DNA of 33,979 nucleotides from an uncultured Acidimicrobiales bacterium (lineage in GTDB: Bacteria; Actinomycetota; Acidimicrobiia; Acidimicrobiales; UBA10347), in assembly GCA_937941245.1 (NCBI GenBank), contig CALDYC010000047.1, positions 1-33,979 on the forward strand, in the 5' to 3' direction. The notes under the pieces were generated by a model, which was given only the letters and a program-made list of their open reading frames with translations, was not told the DNA's origin and ran no database searches. The position numbers were made by a program, and so were the translations under genes. Below are positions 1-8,421 of the stretch, one piece after another. Each line of letters opens with the position of its first letter. Positions within the stretch are counted from its first letter, which is position 1.

Positions 1-59
1 CGGGCGCTGATGTCGAATCCGCCGGAGTCGCCGACGCCGTTGAAGGGGAGGACAGCTAA
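1..59 (+). CDS. 3' end of an upstream gene, probably nuoJ (partial)
   Basis: The frame ending in the TAA at 57-59 is open to the window edge and encodes an acidic 18-residue tail ending VEGEDS. The TAA overlaps the ATG of the next gene (nuoK) by one base, the tight coupling seen throughout this cluster. In nuo operons the gene before nuoK is nuoJ, so this is probably the hydrophilic C-terminus of NuoJ. The visible residues carry no diagnostic motif, so the assignment rests on position only. The NuoJ of the second cluster (11175-11711) has no such acidic tail. Confidence 0.45.
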   Translation, partial: GADVESAGVADAVEGEDS

Positions 60-364
60 TGGAGCTCACTTCCACCTGGTACCTGGTGTTGGCCGCCATT
101 TTGTTTGGCATCGGCGCCGTTGGACTGCTGGTTCGTCGTAACCCGCTGGTCATGTTCATGTGTGTCGAGCTCATGCTCAACGCCGTCAACCTCAGTTTCG
201 TAACCTTTGGTCGCGAGCTCGGCGACATCGCTGGTGAGGTATCGGTGTTCTTCGTTCTGGTGGTTGCCGCCGCTGAGGTGGTGGTCGGTCTTGCGATCGT
301 CGTCGCGATCATGCGACGACATGGATCAGCCACCGCTGATGACATTTCGGTTCTGAGAGGCTGA
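59..364 (+). CDS. nuoK: NADH-quinone oxidoreductase subunit K (first nuo cluster)
   Basis: This 101-residue, three-helix membrane protein is the NuoK/ND4L subunit of the proton-pumping arm of complex I. The two conserved membrane carboxylates are present: Glu37 in [10 protein letters not shown] and Glu73 in [11 protein letters not shown], both part of the hydrophilic axis that carries protons. The length matches the family. The ATG overlaps the TAA of the upstream gene, and nuoL follows after four bases, so it lies inside an operon that begins outside the window. A paralogue at 11716-12027 shares the same motifs but is clearly diverged, so this is not a recent duplication. Confidence 0.95.
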   Translation: MELTSTWYLVLAAILFGIGAVGLLVRRNPLVMFMCVELMLNAVNLSFVTFGRELGDIAGEVSVFFVLVVAAAEVVVGLAIVVAIMRRHGSATADDISVLRG

Positions 365-368
365 GATC

Positions 369-2315
369 ATGCAGACTCTCGCTGAGCTCGTCTGGCTCGT
401 ACCGCTGTTTCCCCTGCTCGGATTCGTCACCTTGATGTTTGCTGGCCGTCGCCTTGGCGAGCCAGTCGCGGGTTGGCTGGCTACCGCGGCGATGGGATCA
501 TCGTTCGTTGCCGCTCTCGTCGTGTTCATTGGCTTGGTCGGTCTCGATGGCGATCAGCGCATCGTCGAGGTTCGCCTGTTCGACTGGGTGGTCTCTGGTG
601 ACCTGCATGTCGATTTTGGGCTGTTAGCCGATCCGTTGTCGGTCACGATGATCTTGTTCATCACCGGTGTGGCCACCCTGATTCATCTGTACTCGATCGG
701 CTACATGCACGGCGATCCGAACTTCTCGAAGTTCTTCGTGTATCTCAACCTGTTCGCCTTCTCCATGCTCATGCTGGTACTCGGTGACAACTTGTTGCTG
801 ACATTCCTCGGCTGGGAAGGCGTCGGTGCCTGCTCGTATTTCCTGATCTCGTTCTGGCACACCGACACCGCCAACGCCAGCGCTGGCAAGAAGGCGTTTG
901 TCACCAACCGTGTCGGCGACTTTGGGTTCATGCTGGCGACGTTCTTGGCGTTCTTTACGTTCGGAAGCATCAACTACGGCGACATGTTCTCTGGCGAGAT
1001 CGGCCAGAGCACCGCTACGGCTATTGCCCTGCTGGTCTTTGTGGGAGCGGCCGGCAAGTCAGCTCAGTTCCCGTTGTATCTCTGGCTGCCCGACGCGATG
1101 GCCGGTCCGACTCCGGTGTCGGCCCTCATCCACGCCGCGACCATGGTGACGTCAGGCGTCTACCTGCTGTCGAGAATCAACCCCATCCTGGCGGCGTCCT
1201 ATGACTGGGCACCGAGCCTGATCGCGTGGGTTGGGTTGTTCACGGCTCTGTTTGCAGCGACGATCGCGGTGGCTCAAGACGACATCAAAAAGGTGCTCGC
1301 GTATTCGACCGTCAGCCAGCTTGGCTTCATGGTCGTAGCTGTGGGGTCTGGCGTCTACGTCGCCGCGTTGTTCCACATGATTACCCACGCGTTCTTCAAG
1401 GCGCTGTTGTTCTTGGGGTCCGGTTCGGTGATCCATGGAATGAACAACGATCAGGACATGAAGCGCTATGGCGGGCTGGCCAAGTTCATGCCCGTCACCG
1501 CCATCACGTTCCTCGTCGGTTGGCTCGCTATTGCCGGTATTCCGCCGTTCTCGGGCTTCTGGTCGAAAGACGAGATCGTGGTCGCGGTCTGGGCGAACGA
1601 CGATGTCTTCGCCAACAAGATTCTGTTCGTGCTGCTGCTGGTCGCCGCGTTGTTGACCGCGTTCTACATGACCCGTTTGGTGATCTTGACGTTCTTCGGC
1701 AAGCCACGCTGGCGTGATGAAGTATCTGGCCAAGCATGGATCGCGAGCGACGACCCGCTGCCCGAACGTCACCCCCACGAGTCGCCATGGCTGATGACGG
1801 TGCCGCTTGTTGCACTTGCCGGGCTAGCCCTTGTGGCCGGCGTCATCAATCTGCCGTTCTCGAAAGACCTCAAGTTCTTTGAACACTGGCTTGAGCCGTC
1901 CCTGCTCGGCAACGAATTCCACGGTTCGACGAGCGGCGGCACCAAGATCGTGCTCGCGGTGATTGCGACGCTGTGCGCCATCGTTGGTATCGGTGCCGCA
2001 TTCGTGATGTACCTGCGTCGCCGCGACGGCGACAAGGCCGTCACCGGCCCCGATGCGCCGAAGGTGCTTGCCGATGGCTGGGGCTATGACCGAGCCGTCA
2101 GCGCGTTCATGGGCGGTCCCGGACGAGTCGGATTCGACAAGCTGGCGGACTTTGATGGCACCGTCGTGGACGGCGCGGTAAACAAGGTCGGCCAAATGGT
2201 GCGCTTCGATGGTCAGCTGTTGCGGCGCTTGCAAAGCGGGCTGGTCCGTAACTACGCGGTCTTTGTTGCCCTCGGCGCCGTTGCGCTCATGATCTACTTC
2301 CTTGGACGGGCATGA
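369..2315 (+). CDS. nuoL: NADH-quinone oxidoreductase subunit L (first nuo cluster)
   Basis: This 648-residue polytopic membrane protein is the distal antiporter-like subunit NuoL/ND5. Visible landmarks are the TM5 glutamate (Glu150 in GWEGVG), the TM7 lysine motif GKSAQFPLYLWLPDAM, HAATMV, the TM8 and TM10 region with DDIKKVLAYSTVSQLGF and HAFFKALLFL, and the TM12 lysine in FWSKDEI. A hydrophilic loop follows at about residues 440-470. The C-terminal part holds the lateral amphipathic helix and its final membrane anchor. The length is normal for bacterial NuoL, unlike the enlarged NuoL of the second cluster. The start lies four bases after nuoK, and the stop overlaps the nuoM start (ATGA). 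Confidence 0.95.
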   Translation: MQTLAELVWLVPLFPLLGFVTLMFAGRRLGEPVAGWLATAAMGSSFVAALVVFIGLVGLDGDQRIVEVRLFDWVVSGDLHVDFGLLADPLSVTMILFITGVATLIHLYSIGYMHGDPNFSKFFVYLNLFAFSMLMLVLGDNLLLTFLGWEGVGACSYFLISFWHTDTANASAGKKAFVTNRVGDFGFMLATFLAFFTFGSINYGDMFSGEIGQSTATAIALLVFVGAAGKSAQFPLYLWLPDAMAGPTPVSALIHAATMVTSGVYLLSRINPILAASYDWAPSLIAWVGLFTALFAATIAVAQDDIKKVLAYSTVSQLGFMVVAVGSGVYVAALFHMITHAFFKALLFLGSGSVIHGMNNDQDMKRYGGLAKFMPVTAITFLVGWLAIAGIPPFSGFWSKDEIVVAVWANDDVFANKILFVLLLVAALLTAFYMTRLVILTFFGKPRWRDEVSGQAWIASDDPLPERHPHESPWLMTVPLVALAGLALVAGVINLPFSKDLKFFEHWLEPSLLGNEFHGSTSGGTKIVLAVIATLCAIVGIGAAFVMYLRRRDGDKAVTGPDAPKVLADGWGYDRAVSAFMGGPGRVGFDKLADFDGTVVDGAVNKVGQMVRFDGQLLRRLQSGLVRNYAVFVALGAVALMIYFLGRA

Positions 2316-3991
2316 TGCCGGTAGTTCTCGCCGCAGATGTCGGCTTCCCGTTGCTGCCAGCGCTGGTGGCATTGCCGATTATCGGCGCGTTACTGATCGC
2401 GATCGTTCCATCGGTGCGTCCCGACGCGGCGAAGGCGATCGCAATTCTGACGTCGATGGCCACCGCCGCTCTTGGCGTCTGGCTGCTCTGGCAGTTCGAG
2501 ACGACGTCGGCCGCAGACTTTCAGTTCCCGTCCGAGCAGTCATGGATCGAATCAGCGGGCATTTCGTGGCTTGCTGGTGTTGATGGCATCTCGCTGTGGC
2601 TCGTCGTGCTGACCGTGTTGTTGTTCCCGCTGGCGATCATCGCCGTCGACCCGGGACACGATGAGAAGCCCTACTTTGCGTGGCTGCTCGTGCTCGAAGC
2701 GGGCTGCCTCGGTGTGTTCGTTGCGCTTGACCTGTTCATGTTCTTTGTGTTCTTCGAGATCGTGCTGGTCCCGATGTACTTCCTGATCGCCGGCTGGGGT
2801 CACGGCAACGCCAAATACGCGGCGATGAAGTTCTTCCTATACACCATGTTCGGCTCGGCGCTCATGCTGGTCGGCATGCTGAGCCTGGTGTTCTTGCACC
2901 GATCAGCATCAGGTGGAGATCTCACATTCAGCCTGATCGAGATCGCCGAAGCCCAGTCGCTGAGCACCAACGCAGCCCGTTGGATTTTCGCCACCTTCGC
3001 CCTGGCCTTTGCGGTCAAAGTCCCGATCTGGCCGCTGCACACCTGGCTACCCGATGCCCACACCGAAGCTCCTACGGCAGGATCGGTCATTTTGGCTGGT
3101 GTCATGCTCAAGCTCGGCACCTATGGGTTCTTGCGCTTTGGCTTGTATCTGTTCCCCGAGGCATCGACGTGGGCCGCACCGTTCTTCCTCACCCTTGGCG
3201 TTATCGGCATTATCTACGGCGCCATTGTCGCGACCATGCAGAAGGACCTCAAACGCCTGGTCGCGTACTCGTCGGTCGCGCACCTCGGTTTCATCGTCCT
3301 CGGTACGTTCGCGATGAACACCGAAGGCATTACCGGAGCGTTGTTGCAGATGGTCAATCACGGCATCTCAACAGGTGCCTTGTTCTTGCTTGTCGGTTGG
3401 CTCTATGAGCGTCGCCACACCCGCATGATCAGCGAGCTGGGCGGCTTGCAGAAGTCCGCTCCGGTGTTCGCTGCGTTCTTCACGGTCGTCATGTTGTCGT
3501 CGATTGGGCTTCCCGGACTGAACGGCTTCGTTGGCGAGTTCCTGATCCTTACCGGAACATTTGTGGCTCACCGCTGGTGGGCTGTCGCTGCGACAACTGG
3601 CGTAATCCTCGCGGCTCTCTACTTGCTGTGGGCCTATCAACGTGTCTTCCACGGCCCAGCCGAAGGTGAGAACGCCGAGATGGAAGACCTGCGGGTCAAA
3701 GAGATCGCCGTGTTGGTGCCGTTCGTGGCAGCCATTGTCTTCATGGGCATCTTCCCAAAGCCGGTGATCGAACGTATGGAACCTGCGGTCGATGCGCTTG
3801 TTGCACACATCGAGTTTCATGTTGATGACTTCGACGAACCAGTCACGCAGAATCGTGGCGGTAGCGGCTGGGCCGACGCCGAAGACGGTCATTCCAAAGA
3901 CGGTGAGAACGATCACGGCGATTCCGATGATCACGGCGATTCCGATGATCCCGAGGACGATTCCCACGCAGGCGAAGAGGTCGATCACTGA
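2312..3991 (+). CDS. nuoM: NADH-quinone oxidoreductase subunit M (first nuo cluster)
   Basis: This 559-residue NuoM/ND4 antiporter-like subunit shows the TM5 glutamate (Glu149 in VFFEIVLVPMYF), the TM7 lysine motif VKVPIWPLHTWLPDAHTEAP, LKLGTYGFLRF, DLKRLVAYSSVAHLGF and the TM12 glutamate in GFVGEFLIL. Its ATG overlaps the nuoL stop. The unusual part is a C-terminal tail of roughly 55 residues after the last helix, rich in Asp, Glu, His, Gly and Ser. It is partly encoded by an 18-bp unit repeated twice (3911-3946). Standard NuoM proteins of about 500 residues lack such a tail. Its role is unknown; metal or cation binding, or a disordered linker, are possible. Confidence 0.95.
   Translation: MMPVVLAADVGFPLLPALVALPIIGALLIAIVPSVRPDAAKAIAILTSMATAALGVWLLWQFETTSAADFQFPSEQSWIESAGISWLAGVDGISLWLVVLTVLLFPLAIIAVDPGHDEKPYFAWLLVLEAGCLGVFVALDLFMFFVFFEIVLVPMYFLIAGWGHGNAKYAAMKFFLYTMFGSALMLVGMLSLVFLHRSASGGDLTFSLIEIAEAQSLSTNAARWIFATFALAFAVKVPIWPLHTWLPDAHTEAPTAGSVILAGVMLKLGTYGFLRFGLYLFPEASTWAAPFFLTLGVIGIIYGAIVATMQKDLKRLVAYSSVAHLGFIVLGTFAMNTEGITGALLQMVNHGISTGALFLLVGWLYERRHTRMISELGGLQKSAPVFAAFFTVVMLSSIGLPGLNGFVGEFLILTGTFVAHRWWAVAATTGVILAALYLLWAYQRVFHGPAEGENAEMEDLRVKEIAVLVPFVAAIVFMGIFPKPVIERMEPAVDALVAHIEFHVDDFDEPVTQNRGGSGWADAEDGHSKDGENDHGDSDDHGDSDDPEDDSHAGEEVDH
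3911..3946 (+). repeat. 18-bp perfect tandem duplication inside the nuoM tail
   Basis: The unit GATCACGGCGATTCCGAT occurs twice back to back (3911-3928 and 3929-3946), in frame, and encodes a repeated DHGDSD hexapeptide in the acidic tail of the first NuoM. A copy-number change by slippage would keep the reading frame. Confidence 0.9.
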
Positions 3992-5484
3992 TGCGCGTCT
4001 TGCTGCAAACCTCGGTTGACATTCCCTCGATTGACTGGGGTGGCCTGTCGCCTCTGCTGATCATGGCCGGTGCGCCGTTGATCTTTCTCACGCTGTGGTC
4101 GCTGCTCGGCGACCGCCTGCCACGCCGAACGCCGTCACTCGTGACTGCACTCGTGGGCGTTGCAACCATCGTTGCTGCCGCCATCCAGTGGGGTCGCCTC
4201 GACGGCGATCTTCCGCAGGGCTTCTCAACCGTCGCCGGGGCCTATGGCGTCGACGGCTTCTCCATGCTGCTCACGTGCCTGATCGCCGTAGCAGTCACCT
4301 TGACGGCACTGTTCGCGCACGATTATCTCGAACGAGAAGCCATCTACAGCGCTGAATTCTTCGTGTTGCTGATGTTGTCGGCGAGCGGTGGCATGGTCAT
4401 GGCCGGCGCCAACGATCTGATTGTGCTGTTTCTCGGCGTCGAAGTGCTGTCGATAGCGGTGTACATCCTGGCCGCCAGTCACGCCCGGCGCGTCGAGTCA
4501 CAAGAAGCTGGCCTGAAATACTTCGTGCTCGGCGCCTTTGCCTCGGCGTTCCTGCTCTACGGCATTGCGCTGATGTATGGCGCAACCGGAAGCACCAACC
4601 TTGCCCACATCCGCGACGCGATTGGCGGGCTTGAAGATCGCGGACTGGCGTTTGGTGCCATGGCGCTTCTGCTGGTCGGGCTTGGTTTCAAAGTCGCGGC
4701 TGTGCCGTTCCATGCCTGGACCCCCGACGTGTACCACGGCTCGCCGAGCCCGGTCGTGTCGTTTATGGCCTCGGCCGTCAAAGTGGGCGGTTTCGCTGGT
4801 CTGCTGCGAGTGTTCAACGTCAGCCTCGGCGGTCTCGCCGACGACTGGACACCCATGCTGTTCGTGCTGGCGTGCTTATCAATGGTGCTTGGTGCAGTGG
4901 TCGGCATCGTGCAGGACAACGTCAAACGAATGCTGGCGTACTCATCGATCAGCCACGCCGGTTTCATCCTGGTCGGGGCCGAAGCTGCAACGAGCGACGG
5001 CATGTCAGCGGCGCTGTACTACCTCACCGCCTACACCTTTATCGCGATCGGAAGCTTCGCCGTTATCTCGGTCGTCTCTGGGCAAGGCGATGCTCGTACG
5101 TCAATCCGCGACTTTGACGGTCTTGCCAAGCGCAAGCCGGTACTGGCGCTTGGTTTCACCATCTTGTTGCTCGCGCAGGCCGGCGTACCGTTCACAACGG
5201 GTTTCCTTGGCAAGTTCTTCGTTATCGGCGCAGCGATCGAAACCAAGGCCTACCTGCTTGCCGTGGTGGCGATGTTGTCTGCAGTTGTCGGTGCGTTCCT
5301 GTATCTGCGCATCGTGTTGGCGATGTACGCGAATGATGGCGACGACCGTCCGGCTATCGACGTGCCATTCACCGCAGCCTTCACGATCGCTGTAACTGTG
5401 CTGTTCACGGTGTTCTTTGGTGTCTTCGCTGACCCGCTGGTCGATCTGGTCCGCGACGCTCTTCCCGTCATCGCCGCGGGCTAA
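3991..5484 (+). CDS. nuoN: NADH-quinone oxidoreductase subunit N (first nuo cluster)
   Basis: This 497-residue NuoN/ND2 antiporter-like subunit is recognised by GVEVLSIAVYILAAS (conserved Glu), the lysine-bearing motif GFKVAAVPFHAWTPDVYHG, NVKRMLAYSSISHAGFILVG and TTGFLGKFFV. The ATG shares its A with the nuoM stop (TGATG at 3989-3993), so it is translationally coupled. It is the last nuo gene of the first cluster; 94 bases without a clear strong terminator separate it from the methyltransferase gene, which might therefore be co-transcribed. Confidence 0.95.
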   Translation: MRVLLQTSVDIPSIDWGGLSPLLIMAGAPLIFLTLWSLLGDRLPRRTPSLVTALVGVATIVAAAIQWGRLDGDLPQGFSTVAGAYGVDGFSMLLTCLIAVAVTLTALFAHDYLEREAIYSAEFFVLLMLSASGGMVMAGANDLIVLFLGVEVLSIAVYILAASHARRVESQEAGLKYFVLGAFASAFLLYGIALMYGATGSTNLAHIRDAIGGLEDRGLAFGAMALLLVGLGFKVAAVPFHAWTPDVYHGSPSPVVSFMASAVKVGGFAGLLRVFNVSLGGLADDWTPMLFVLACLSMVLGAVVGIVQDNVKRMLAYSSISHAGFILVGAEAATSDGMSAALYYLTAYTFIAIGSFAVISVVSGQGDARTSIRDFDGLAKRKPVLALGFTILLLAQAGVPFTTGFLGKFFVIGAAIETKAYLLAVVAMLSAVVGAFLYLRIVLAMYANDGDDRPAIDVPFTAAFTIAVTVLFTVFFGVFADPLVDLVRDALPVIAAG

Positions 5485-5578
5485 CTGGTCAGGTTGACCC
5501 TGCATCGAGCCCTCGTGTTCGCCGAGCCCACCCAGGTCCGCGCCGCCGACGTGATCTCGCCAAGGTGACAGCCAAAAC

Positions 5579-6616
5579 GTGAATCCGCTTGATGACAGGC
5601 TGCGCCGCAAGGCCGCAGACCGCGGAGGAGCGCTGCCGTTTGAGGAGTTCGTCGAGGCTGCCTTGTATGACCCTCACGGAGGGTTCTACGCCGACCATGG
5701 CCGCGCCGGGCGACGAGACGGCGACTTCATCACGAGCGTCGAGTCAGGCCCGCTGTTCGGTGCAGTGCTCGCCGAATGGCTCGACGCGACATGGCGCGAC
5801 TTGGGCCAGCCGGACCCATTCACAGTCGCCGAGGCGGGAGCCGGTGTCGGCACTTTGTACCGCACGGTGCGCCGAGCGAAGCCCGCGTGCTGGTCGACGT
5901 TGCGCTGGACGCTTATCGAACGCTCTGACGTGCTTCGAGCATGGCACGAGGAACTGCCCGGCGAGAACTGGGTGTCGGTGGCGGCCTTCGACGAGGCCCG
6001 TCATCACGTTGTGGTTGCGAACGAGCTGCTCGACAATCTGGCCTTCGGCGTCGCCGAGCTGACTGCGGACGGCTGGCATCTTTTCGATGTCGTCCCGCCG
6101 AATCAAAGCGATCTCAGATGGTCGTGGCATCTCTCAGATCGGGTCCCCACGCTCGATCTCGATGTTCTGGTGCCTGGTGCGCCAATAGGTGTGCAGGTGC
6201 CCGTGACCGGCCAGGCGACGGCCTGGGTCAGCGAGCGATTGGCGCGTGCTGACCGGCTGCTCGTGTTCGACTACGGCGAGATGACAGCCGATCTAGCAAC
6301 GCGAGGCCGCCACGGGTGGTTGCGGACCTACCAGGGCCACACCCGCGGCAGTGATCCCCTTACCGATCCCGGCCGCTTCGATATCACAACGGATATTGCG
6401 ATCGACCAGCTACCTGCGCCGCGTAAGGCCATTCGCCAGACCGACTGGCTTCACGAGAATGGCATGGAGACACTCGTCGAAGCAGCGCGAACAACGTGGG
6501 AGGAACGCCGAGTGATCGGTGACTTGCAGGCGATGTTTGCCCGCAGCGCGCTGACCGAGGCAGCGGCACTGTCGGACTCAGCATCGCTGGGTGCATTCTG
6601 GGTTCTCGAATGGTGA
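5579..6616 (+). CDS. SAM-dependent methyltransferase, MidA/NDUFAF7 family
   Basis: The 345-residue protein matches the MidA/NDUFAF7 family (former DUF185). It has the N-terminal ALYDPHGGFYADHGR and GDFITSVESGPLFG motifs (residues 28-61), the SAM-binding glycine motif VAEAGAGVGTL (83-93) and VVVANELLDNLAFGV. In mitochondria NDUFAF7 symmetrically dimethylates an arginine of NDUFS2, the NuoD homologue, and is needed for complex I assembly. Its place between two nuo clusters fits that role, although the substrate here is inferred. The GTG start is chosen because no other start follows the upstream in-frame stop at 5552 and because AAGGTGA lies nine bases before it. It could be expressed with the upstream nuoN; a separate promoter seems to serve nuoA downstream. 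Confidence 0.88.
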   Translation: MNPLDDRLRRKAADRGGALPFEEFVEAALYDPHGGFYADHGRAGRRDGDFITSVESGPLFGAVLAEWLDATWRDLGQPDPFTVAEAGAGVGTLYRTVRRAKPACWSTLRWTLIERSDVLRAWHEELPGENWVSVAAFDEARHHVVVANELLDNLAFGVAELTADGWHLFDVVPPNQSDLRWSWHLSDRVPTLDLDVLVPGAPIGVQVPVTGQATAWVSERLARADRLLVFDYGEMTADLATRGRHGWLRTYQGHTRGSDPLTDPGRFDITTDIAIDQLPAPRKAIRQTDWLHENGMETLVEAARTTWEERRVIGDLQAMFARSALTEAAALSDSASLGAFWVLEW

Positions 6617-6677
6617 CGATGTGGCTCGTGAGCACTGTGCAACCGCCGGTTTTCGTCGTGGCGGCGATCAACCGGCC

Positions 6678-6701
6678 ACTGTGGCACATCAACGCCACAG
6701 T
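6678..6701. promoter_or_regulatory. Inverted repeat upstream of the nuoA promoter
   Basis: Two perfect 8-bp arms (ACTGTGGC at 6678-6685 and GCCACAGT at 6694-6701) flank an 8-base spacer, between the methyltransferase stop and the predicted nuoA promoter. It could be a weak terminator for the methyltransferase (only three T follow) or an operator for the second nuo cluster. The role is not decided by the sequence. Confidence 0.4.
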
Positions 6702-6717
6702 TTCAGCGCGAGAAGCT

Positions 6718-6755
6718 TTGGTTGGCCCGCCTTGCAGGGTTAGAGTCGGGCTCCG
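6718..6755 (+). promoter_or_regulatory. Predicted promoter of the second nuo cluster
   Basis: A TAGAGT -10 hexamer at 6741-6746 lies 8 bases before the GTG at 6755, placing the transcript start about two bases before the codon. A weak -35 candidate, TTGGTT, lies at 6718-6723 with 17-bp spacing. The transcript would be nearly leaderless. The same hexamer precedes acs and purE in this window. Confidence 0.6.
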
Positions 6756-7120
6756 TGTCTGACTTCCTGCGTAGCTATCTCACAGTCGGCATTTTCGGCC
6801 TACTCGCCGTTGCTTTGGTGTCTGCCCTGCTCGGTATTTCCGCGCTCCTACGGCCGACTCGTCCGCAGCCGCAGAAGTACATCAATTACGAATCTGGCGT
6901 CGACCCAGTTGGAACCGGCTGGGGTCAGAGCAACGTTCGGTATTACATTTTCGCTCTGCTCTTCGTCATGTTCGATGTCGAGGCAGTGTTTATCTTCCCC
7001 TGGGCTACCCGTCTCGAGGCCTACGGCACGTTCGGCCTGGTCGAAATGGCGATATTCATCTTCATCTTGTTGCTCGGCCTGGTGTATGCGTGGCGTAAGG
7101 GAGTGCTCAGATGGATCTGA
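6755..7120 (+). CDS. nuoA: NADH-quinone oxidoreductase subunit A (second nuo cluster)
   Basis: NuoA/ND3 is a three-helix membrane subunit at the junction of the two arms. The family signature is clear: YESGVDPVGTGWGQ, the loop near the quinone site, followed by RYYIFALLFVMFDVEAVFIFPWA with the conserved Asp/Glu pair in DVE. From the GTG at 6755 the product has 121 residues and begins MSDFLRSYLTVG. An upstream TTG (6722) would add 11 residues, but it overlaps the predicted promoter, so the GTG is preferred. This is the first gene of the second cluster; nuoB follows after 27 bases. Confidence 0.93.
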   Translation: MSDFLRSYLTVGIFGLLAVALVSALLGISALLRPTRPQPQKYINYESGVDPVGTGWGQSNVRYYIFALLFVMFDVEAVFIFPWATRLEAYGTFGLVEMAIFIFILLLGLVYAWRKGVLRWI

Positions 7121-7147
7121 ACAACTGCATCGAGAGGACCGCCTGAT

Positions 7148-7663
7148 ATGGGTCTCGTAGACAGTGGCAAACTGCCGAAGTCGCTCACGAAGTTGCTGAA
7201 CATCAGCCGCAAGTACAGCCTGTGGGTCTACCAGTGGGGTCTGGCATGCTGCGCGCTCGAAATGGGTGCGGCGTTTGGTTCGCCTCGTTACGACGTCATG
7301 CGTCTCGGTGTGATTCCGTTTCCTGCCAGCCCCCGTCAAGCTGACCTCGTGGTGATCTCGGGAACGGTGACCGACAAAATGGTCCCGGCAATCTTGCGCC
7401 TATACGAACAAATGCCCGACCCGAAGTACGTCATTTCGATGGGTTCATGCGCCAACTGCGGCGGGCCGTATTGGGACAGCTACTCGGTGACGAAGGGCGT
7501 CGACCAGGTCATCCCTGTCGACGTCTACGTGCCTGGCTGTCCACCGCGGCCCGAAGCGCTTCTCGAGGGCATTGTCTTGTTGCAGGAAATGATCCACAAC
7601 GAAGACCCAGCCGAGCGCTGGAAGGGTCAACCGATTGTCGTCGGCGGCGGTGATATCGCATGA
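7148..7663 (+). CDS. nuoB: NADH-quinone oxidoreductase subunit B (second nuo cluster)
   Basis: The 171-residue NuoB/PSST subunit carries terminal cluster N2, which passes electrons to quinone. All four N2 ligands are visible: Cys34 and Cys35 (GLACCALE), Cys101 (GSCANC) and Cys131 (PGCPPRPE). Two departures stand out. The usual FRASPRQ motif reads FPASPRQ, with Pro59 in place of an arginine that lines the quinone channel, and an extra cysteine, Cys104, sits three residues after ligand Cys101. The product is otherwise complete. The stop overlaps the nuoC start (ATGA). Confidence 0.95.
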   Translation: MGLVDSGKLPKSLTKLLNISRKYSLWVYQWGLACCALEMGAAFGSPRYDVMRLGVIPFPASPRQADLVVISGTVTDKMVPAILRLYEQMPDPKYVISMGSCANCGGPYWDSYSVTKGVDQVIPVDVYVPGCPPRPEALLEGIVLLQEMIHNEDPAERWKGQPIVVGGGDIA

Positions 7664-8421
7664 GCACCGATACAACCGAACACACCGAAACGAATGACGA
7701 GGTCGAGATCGTCGAAACCGACACCGTGCGCGAAGCACTCGCAACCGCATTCGCTGACCATCTCGGCGACGGATGCATCGAGTCGCACATCACGCCGGGT
7801 TCCGACTTGTGGATACGCGTCGACCGCAGCTCGTGGGTCGACGCTGCTCGCTTTGCTTCTGGCCCCCTCGGTATGTCGTGGCTCGACTTCGTATCGGCCA
7901 TCGACTGGATGCCATCGCCCTTCGGCCGCGAGATGGAAGCCGAACAGGACTGGGTTGTCCACGGCCGCGACGAACGCCAGCCAGCCGAACAAGTCACCGG
8001 ATACGCCGGCGGCGACACCCGCTTCCAGATGCTGCTGCGGGTGTACTCGATCGACGAGCACATCGGCGTGACGATCAAAGCAGACCTACCCGACGATGAC
8101 CTTTCGATTGACACGCTGCTCCCGGTCTTTGCCGGAGCTAACTGGCACGAGCGCGAAATCTGGGAAATGTTCGGCATTACCTTGACCGGCCACCCGGATC
8201 TTCGAGCGTTGTACCTGCCGAGTGGTTTCGAAGGAAACCCCATGCGCAAGGACTACCCGCTCGTTGCCCGTCGCGTGAAGCCATGGCCAGGCATTGTTGA
8301 CGTCGAAGCCATGCCCGCAGCAGACGAGCCCGCAGCAGACGAGCCCGCAGCAGACGACACCACCGACGCAGACGACACCACCGACGCAGACGACACCACC
8401 GACGCAGGAGCTTCCGCATGA
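7660..8421 (+). CDS. nuoC: NADH-quinone oxidoreductase subunit C (second nuo cluster)
   Basis: NuoC, the 30-kDa-type subunit of the Q-module, is recognised by [28 protein letters not shown] and the following [10 protein letters not shown]. The 253-residue protein has two low-complexity ends. The N-terminus is Thr/Glu-rich, and residues 219 to the end form an acidic Ala/Asp/Thr tail built from three PAAD(E/D)-type and three DDTTDA units, encoded by tandem DNA repeats at 8314-8406. The ATG overlaps the nuoB stop and its own stop overlaps the nuoD start. The tail is probably disordered and surface-exposed. Confidence 0.94.
   Translation: MSTDTTEHTETNDEVEIVETDTVREALATAFADHLGDGCIESHITPGSDLWIRVDRSSWVDAARFASGPLGMSWLDFVSAIDWMPSPFGREMEAEQDWVVHGRDERQPAEQVTGYAGGDTRFQMLLRVYSIDEHIGVTIKADLPDDDLSIDTLLPVFAGANWHEREIWEMFGITLTGHPDLRALYLPSGFEGNPMRKDYPLVARRVKPWPGIVDVEAMPAADEPAADEPAADDTTDADDTTDADDTTDAGASA
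8314..8406 (+). repeat. Tandem coding repeats in the nuoC 3' end
   Basis: Three copies of a 15-bp unit, CCCGCAGCAGACGAG, run from 8314 to 8358 (the third ends GAC). They merge into three identical copies of an 18-bp unit, GACGACACCACCGACGCA, at 8353-8406. Both units keep frame and encode the acidic tail of NuoC. Such arrays are prone to slippage and could vary in length between strains. Confidence 0.92.

Noticed and set aside
5485-5578. Small inverted repeat (GGTCA-GGT-TGACC) after the first nuoN as a terminator
   Set aside because: The stem has only five pairs and there is no T run; transcription may well continue into the methyltransferase gene.
8314-8406. Repeats in nuoC considered as a CRISPR-like or mini-satellite element
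   Set aside because: The units are contiguous without spacers and encode an in-frame protein tail.
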